Assembly (NCBI GenBank): GCA_021845645.1
Contig: JAJZVM010000152.1
Coordinates: 1 to 10,219, forward strand
From: Bacillota bacterium
GTDB lineage: Bacteria > Bacillota_E > JAJZYS01 > JAJYTV01
Reading direction: 5' to 3'
DNA: 10,219 bases
Positions 6,709 to 10,219 of the stretch are shown here, piece by piece (the first letter of the stretch is position 1; every line of letters starts with the position of its first letter). The position numbers and the translations under genes were made by a program. The notes under the pieces were generated by a model that saw only the letters and a program-made list of their open reading frames with translations, was not told where the DNA came from and ran no database searches.

Positions 6709-7437
6709 TTGAACGTCGTTGTGGTCCTGGCCGTTTTCGCGGCCTCGGGCGTCGAGTTCGTCGAAGCCTTGACGATCTTCCTCGCCGCGCGTTCCGTGGG
6801 CGGCTGGCGCCCCGCGATCTGGGGCACGGTGGTCGCGCTGGTGGCCCTGGCGGCCCTGGTTGCGGCCTTCGGCTACGCCCTGCTGGCGCTGTTCCCGATC
6901 GGCTTCTTCCGGGCGCTTGTCGGACTCATCCTGCTCCTCTTCGGGCTCAAGTGGCTGCGCAAGGCGGTCCTGCGCAGCAGCGGCCGCAAGGCGATGCACG
7001 ACGAGGCGCTGATCTACGAGCGCGAGCTCCAGCAGCTGCGGGCGGCCCCCGCACAGAACACGGACTCGCTCGCCTTCGCCACCGCCTTCAACGGCGTGCT
7101 GCTCGAGGGCGTCGAGGTGATCTTCATCGTCCTCACCCTGGGCGCGAACGCGGGTCTTCTGCCGTCGGCCATCCTCGGCGCGGCCATCGCCTTCGTGGTG
7201 GTGGCGGTCGCGGGCATCGCCCTGCGCACACCCTTGAGCCGCGTCCCCGAGAACGCGCTCAAGTGGATCGTGGGCACCATGCTTTCCGCGTTCGGCACCT
7301 TCTGGGCCGGCGAGGGAATCGGTGTCCACTGGTGGCAGCAGGACGTCTCGATCGTCGTGCTGATCGTGCTCTATGCCATTTTCAGCCTCGCTCTGCGCCG
7401 CTGGCTCGAGCCCGGGCGCCAGGCGCAGGCCGCCTAG
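6709..7437 (+). CDS. Polytopic membrane protein with twin ExxE motifs, candidate cation transporter
   Basis: 242 residues, about six membrane helices (near 3-27, 37-62, 65-83, 124-148, 151-172, 213-231) and a charged cytoplasmic loop (84-118). Two helices, one in each half, carry the same pattern: VEFVEALTIFLAA (E16, E19) and LLEGVEVIFIVL (E133, E136). Acidic pairs inside helices at repeated positions recall metal or cation carriers of the LysE/Gdt1/FTR1 kind, and the second motif is close to the REGLE motif of FTR1 iron permeases. I think it belongs to the uncharacterised COG4280-type membrane proteins, but this is from memory. Transport of a cation is inference. TTG 6709 is the start: AGGAGG (6695-6700) is 8 nt upstream and no nearer ATG exists. 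It lies 43 nt after lysR and 12 nt before the next gene, with which it surely forms an operon. Confidence 0.85.
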   Translation: MNVVVVLAVFAASGVEFVEALTIFLAARSVGGWRPAIWGTVVALVALAALVAAFGYALLALFPIGFFRALVGLILLLFGLKWLRKAVLRSSGRKAMHDEALIYERELQQLRAAPAQNTDSLAFATAFNGVLLEGVEVIFIVLTLGANAGLLPSAILGAAIAFVVVAVAGIALRTPLSRVPENALKWIVGTMLSAFGTFWAGEGIGVHWWQQDVSIVVLIVLYAIFSLALRRWLEPGRQAQAA

Positions 7438-7449
7438 GAGGGACGCGGG

Positions 7450-7644
7450 ATGCGCAAGGTTTGGGAAGTGATCCTGGATCTCGTCTACGAGGACGGGTTC
7501 CAGTTCTTCGGACCGATCGTCGGTCTGGTCATCGTCGGTCTCATCGCGGGCATGACGCGCACGCCGTGGCTCGGCGTCCTGCTCTTCGCCCTGATCGCCC
7601 TCTCGCTATACCTCAGCCTGCGCCGCGAACTGAAGCAGCGCTAG
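7450..7644 (+). CDS. Small two-helix membrane protein
   Basis: 64 residues with two hydrophobic segments (about 18-34, GFQFFGPIVGLVIVGLIAG, and 40-56, WLGVLLFALIALSLYLSL) and a basic C-terminal tail (RRELKQR). Its ribosome binding site AGGAGGG (7436-7442) overlaps the stop codon of the upstream ExxE membrane gene, so the two are translationally coupled. The coupling suggests a subunit or accessory peptide of that putative transporter, but nothing in the sequence proves it. I recognise no named family. Its TAG stop lies in the CTAG that also supplies the stop of the convergent EamA gene. Confidence 0.82.
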   Translation: MRKVWEVILDLVYEDGFQFFGPIVGLVIVGLIAGMTRTPWLGVLLFALIALSLYLSLRRELKQR

Positions 7645-8540
7645 GCGTCGGCCCGCAAGGCCGGCTCGCCCGCGGCCTGCGGCTCGCCGTTGCGCAGGGC
7701 GAGAACGACGCCCGCCATGATCAGCAGGGCACCCGGCCAGAGCCAGGGCGACAGCCGCTCGCCCAGCGCCAGCACGCCCAGGACGGTGCCGACGATCGGC
7801 TGGACAAAGAGAAACAGGCTCGCGGTCGCGGCGGGCATCTGCGTGAAGCCGTAGTTCCAGAGGTACATCGCGATCGCGGTCGACACGAAGCCGATGTAGG
7901 CGATGCCCAGGTAAAGCCCTACGCCGTAGTGGCTCCACGGCAGGCTGAGGATTGCGCCGCTGGCCGGTATGAGAGCCAGGAAGCCGAACGACGTCGTCGT
8001 GACGGTGATGAACCACAGCCCCTGACGGCGTCCGAGACGCCGGTTGAGCACGGTGTAGACCGCCCAAGTGACCGCCGCGAGCACCAGCATCAGCACGCCG
8101 CGCGGCGTCGCGCCACCGCCTGCCCCGGGCGCCATCACCACGACCGCGCCGCCCAGCGCGAGCGCGATCGCCCAGATCTGGGCCCCACGCAGCCGCTCGC
8201 CCAGCACCGGCAGGGCGAGCAGGGCGATGAAGGCCGGCGAGGACGACGTCACCAGCGAGGCGACGTGCGCGGACGACCAGAACGTGCCGTAGAACTGCGC
8301 CACAAGGGAGAGGGCGAAGCCCAGGGTGCCGCTGACCAGGGCAACGGCGTAGTCGCCGAGGGTCGGCCTGAGCGCCAGCGGGCGGTAGAACGGCAACAGG
8401 GCCAGAATGGTCAGGCCGAGCCTGATCTCGACAAGCGGCACAGGCGGAATCTCCCGAAGCACGACCCTGCTGACGACGTACACGCCGCCCCAGATCGCGG
8501 TAGCTAGGACCAGGGCCACGACACCGCGCCATCTCGCCAC
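7641..8540 (-). CDS. EamA/DMT-family transporter
   Basis: 299 residues, ten predicted helices in two EamA repeats (about 8-136 and 147-284), the normal size and layout of the drug/metabolite transporter superfamily, which mostly export amino acids, metabolites or drugs across the inner membrane. Supporting segments are the N-terminal ATAIWGGVYVVSR, the end of the first repeat FIALLALPVLGERL, and the second-repeat equivalent FVQPIVGTVLGVLALGERLS; the two LGERL motifs mark the duplication. Substrate cannot be told. The start GTG 8540 has only GGGGG about 10 nt upstream, and lies 29 nt from the channel gene stop, so the two are probably co-transcribed. The 3' end overlaps the convergent small membrane gene by 4 bp. 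Confidence 0.93.
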   Translation of the reverse strand: MARWRGVVALVLATAIWGGVYVVSRVVLREIPPVPLVEIRLGLTILALLPFYRPLALRPTLGDYAVALVSGTLGFALSLVAQFYGTFWSSAHVASLVTSSSPAFIALLALPVLGERLRGAQIWAIALALGGAVVVMAPGAGGGATPRGVLMLVLAAVTWAVYTVLNRRLGRRQGLWFITVTTTSFGFLALIPASGAILSLPWSHYGVGLYLGIAYIGFVSTAIAMYLWNYGFTQMPAATASLFLFVQPIVGTVLGVLALGERLSPWLWPGALLIMAGVVLALRNGEPQAAGEPALRADA

Positions 8541-8569
8541 TCGTGTTCTGCCCCCAGAGATGGATGCGT

Positions 8570-9556
8570 TCAGCCGATCAGGCGTGGCAGTTCCTGCGCG
8601 AGCCTTTCCGGATCCCCGACGAGCAGCAGGATGTCACCCGACTCGATGATCGTATCGCCACCGATGCCCGAAAGGAAGCGCCCCTCGCGCTTGACCGCCG
8701 CAACGGTGCCGCTGAAGCCGGACGCCGACACCTGGGCGATCGATCGCCCGGCGGCGGGCGAGCCGGCGGCGACCCGGATCTCCTCGACGGAGCCGTCCTC
8801 GAGCAGTTCCACCACCGTCGGCCTGGACAGGAAGGCCGCAAGGTTCCTGCCGGCCGAGATCTCCGGCAGGACGACGCGCGACGCTCCCGCCCGCTGCAGG
8901 AGTTCTGCCGCGCGCAGCTCCGCCGCCCTGGCCGCGATCGGCAGCCCTGGCCGCAGGTCCCTGGCCAGGCTGACGACGTAGAGGTTGGCCGCGTCGTCGG
9001 GCAGGGCCGCGATCAGACCCCCCGCCCGCGCGAGGCCTGCCCGCTCGAGAACGGCGCGGTCTGTGGCGTCTCCGTGCAGGCAAGGGATCTCCTCCGCCTC
9101 GAGTTCCTCGACGAGGCTCTCCTCGCGTTCGATCACGAGCACCCGCAGCCTGGCCACCTTGAGTTCGCGCGCGGCGCGACGCCCCACCCGCCCGCCGCCG
9201 GCCACGATCACGTGCTCTTGCAAGCGCTGCAGCATCCTTTCCCGGCGCAAAGTCTCGAAGTAGTCCGCCCAGCCGAAGCCGGTCAGGCTGGCGATCGCCG
9301 CGACGCCGATGACGATGCCGGAGAGCACCGTGACCGACACCCACAGCTCCTGGGCCCCGCCGTGCACCCTGAGGCCTGTGTCGCCCAGCGTCGTCATCGT
9401 GACGATGCTGAGGTAGAGGGCCTGGCCGAAGGAGACCTGGAAGGCCGCGACCCCGCTCAGGCCCAGGACGAGGAGGAGACCCGCGAGGATCCAGGCCGCG
9501 CGCAGCACCGTGGCGCGTGCGGCGCGCGTCGTCCTGTCGGGGCCGTGTCCCCTCAT
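8570..9556 (-). CDS. Two-helix ion channel with RCK (TrkA-N/TrkA-C) module, atypical selectivity filter
   Basis: 328 residues. Domains in order: a first helix (about 18-38), pore helix and filter (45-61, ALYLSIVTMTTLGDTG), second helix (70-93), RCK N domain with the dinucleotide fold (VIVAGGGRVGRRAARELK, 117-133, acidic E143 at the end of the second strand, HGDATD 161-166), and TrkA-C domain (about 258-325, ending GDILLLVGDPERL). The architecture is that of prokaryotic MthK/GsuK-like potassium channels gated by ligands on the cytoplasmic RCK ring. The filter is unusual: where K+ channels have TVGYGD this one has TLGDTG, without the YG pair, so ion choice may differ or it may be a non-selective channel. 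ATG 9556 follows a purine-rich stretch (AAGGGG, about 11 nt). Probably forms an operon with the EamA gene downstream. Confidence 0.92.
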   Translation of the reverse strand: MRGHGPDRTTRAARATVLRAAWILAGLLLVLGLSGVAAFQVSFGQALYLSIVTMTTLGDTGLRVHGGAQELWVSVTVLSGIVIGVAAIASLTGFGWADYFETLRRERMLQRLQEHVIVAGGGRVGRRAARELKVARLRVLVIEREESLVEELEAEEIPCLHGDATDRAVLERAGLARAGGLIAALPDDAANLYVVSLARDLRPGLPIAARAAELRAAELLQRAGASRVVLPEISAGRNLAAFLSRPTVVELLEDGSVEEIRVAAGSPAAGRSIAQVSASGFSGTVAAVKREGRFLSGIGGDTIIESGDILLLVGDPERLAQELPRLIG

Positions 9557-9619
9557 CCGCCGCCCACCCCTTCTCCCTGCTTGCCGCTGTCGAAAATGCC
9601 GTTTGAAGGCACTGCCCGC

Positions 9620-10219
9620 TCAGGCGGACCCGAACAGGCCGCCGGATGGCGTGCCGTCACCGCGGATGCCCAGCAGTTCCTGCATCGCGAGGGCGCCGCG
9701 CATCGCGAAGTCGCCGTGGTTGTTGTTGAAGAGGACGTGGACCTCCCGCGCTGACTCGTGCAGCACCTCCGCGGTGCGCCGCAGCGCGAGCAGCTCCTCC
9801 TGGCTGTAGAGGTAGTAGAAGCGGTCCTGCGACGAGGTGCCGTGCACGTACCACGTCTCGGCGTTGCGCCCGTGCAGGCGGAGGATGGCCACCTCGTCGG
9901 TGACGACGGGAACGAGCGGCACCGATCCCTGCCCCACCTGCGGTTCGTCGGCCACGACGTGGGCGGCGCCGATCTCGCGCAGCAGGGCGGTGAGTTCCTC
10001 CCCGCCGTCCTGGTACCAGGAGCGGTTGCGCATCTCGACCGACACGTGGAAATCCCCGAGTTCCTCGCGCAGGACGCGCAGGGCCCGCGTCGCGTCGCTG
10101 CCGCGGCGCAGCCAGGGCGGAAACTGCAGCAGCACGTAGCCCATGCGGCCGCTTGCGGCGAACTTCAGGAAGCGCTCCTTGAATTCCCGGCAGGCCGCGA
10201 CCTGCTCCGCGAGCGCGAT
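9620..10219 (-). CDS. DUF72 (YecE-like) protein, N-terminus cut by window edge
   Basis: The open frame continues upstream of ATG 10144 to the right edge (FKERFLKFAASGRMGYVLLQ), so ATG 10144 is internal and the true start lies outside; 199 residues are visible. Family markers of this TIM-barrel-like family are LLQFPPW, the strand VSVEMRNRSW, HVVADEP, VAILRLHGRN followed by W-Y, and near the end VHVLFNNNHGDFAMRGALAM, matching the DUF72 C-terminal NN...A-N-A region. The biochemical function of DUF72 is not established to my knowledge. It lies 63 bp upstream of the channel gene on the same strand; that gap holds no clear terminator (only a 4-bp TGCC/GGCA stem before TTTT), so co-transcription is possible. 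Confidence 0.92.
   Translation of the reverse strand: MALAEQVAACREFKERFLKFAASGRMGYVLLQFPPWLRRGSDATRALRVLREELGDFHVSVEMRNRSWYQDGGEELTALLREIGAAHVVADEPQVGQGSVPLVPVVTDEVAILRLHGRNAETWYVHGTSSQDRFYYLYSQEELLALRRTAEVLHESAREVHVLFNNNHGDFAMRGALAMQELLGIRGDGTPSGGLFGSA

Noticed and set aside
6951..8507. 518-codon plus-strand ORF
   Set aside because: Out-of-frame with the membrane genes at 6709 and 7450 and antisense to EamA; GC-rich shadow.
9597..9611. Terminator between the DUF72 and channel genes
   Set aside because: The stem is only TGCC/GGCA (4 bp) before a short T run, too weak to call.

Overview
The window is a 10.2 kb piece of a GC-rich bacterial chromosome, densely coded by ordinary metabolic, regulatory and membrane genes. 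The host cannot be named from sequence alone. What can be seen is strong AGGAGG-type ribosome binding sites, several TTG/GTG starts, a lipobox protein, a fused gamma-alpha 2-oxoacid:ferredoxin oxidoreductase and a membrane sensor with tandem GAF domains. These fit a GC-rich lineage with ferredoxin-linked metabolism, for example a high-GC Firmicute, a Chloroflexi-like group or a deep proteobacterial group. I see no rRNA, tRNA, CRISPR array, transposase or phage gene.

Left part (1-2980, all genes on the minus strand, visibly less GC-rich): the N-terminal 562 residues of a membrane-anchored sensor with two GAF domains, running off the left edge; a ~550 bp spacer with two overlapping hairpins and a doubtful small signal-peptide-like ORF; and a lipoprotein of unknown function with its own good sigma70-type promoter.

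Centre (2979-6665): a rho-independent terminator closes a two-gene minus-strand operon, korA (gamma-alpha) and korB (beta). Together they encode a thiamine-diphosphate 2-oxoacid:ferredoxin oxidoreductase that turns a 2-oxoacid plus CoA into acyl-CoA, CO2 and reduced ferredoxin, or runs in reverse. A LysR-type regulator is divergently transcribed. The ~110 bp between them holds an AT-rich block with opposed -10-like boxes and a 6-10-6 palindrome, so LysR control of korAB is the obvious model.

Right part (6709-10219): downstream of lysR on the plus strand lie a six-helix membrane protein with twin intramembrane ExxE motifs (a candidate cation transporter) and a 64-residue two-helix membrane protein. 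These meet a minus-strand set head-on at a shared CTAG that supplies both stop codons. The minus-strand set is, in transcription order, a DUF72 protein (cut by the right edge), a two-helix ion channel with a RCK/TrkA regulatory module and an abnormal selectivity filter, and an EamA-family drug/metabolite exporter.

No defence system or wholly new multi-gene system is evident. The items most worth a second look are the channel's filter, the ExxE transporter with its small partner, the korAB/lysR control region, and the overlapping hairpins in the left spacer.
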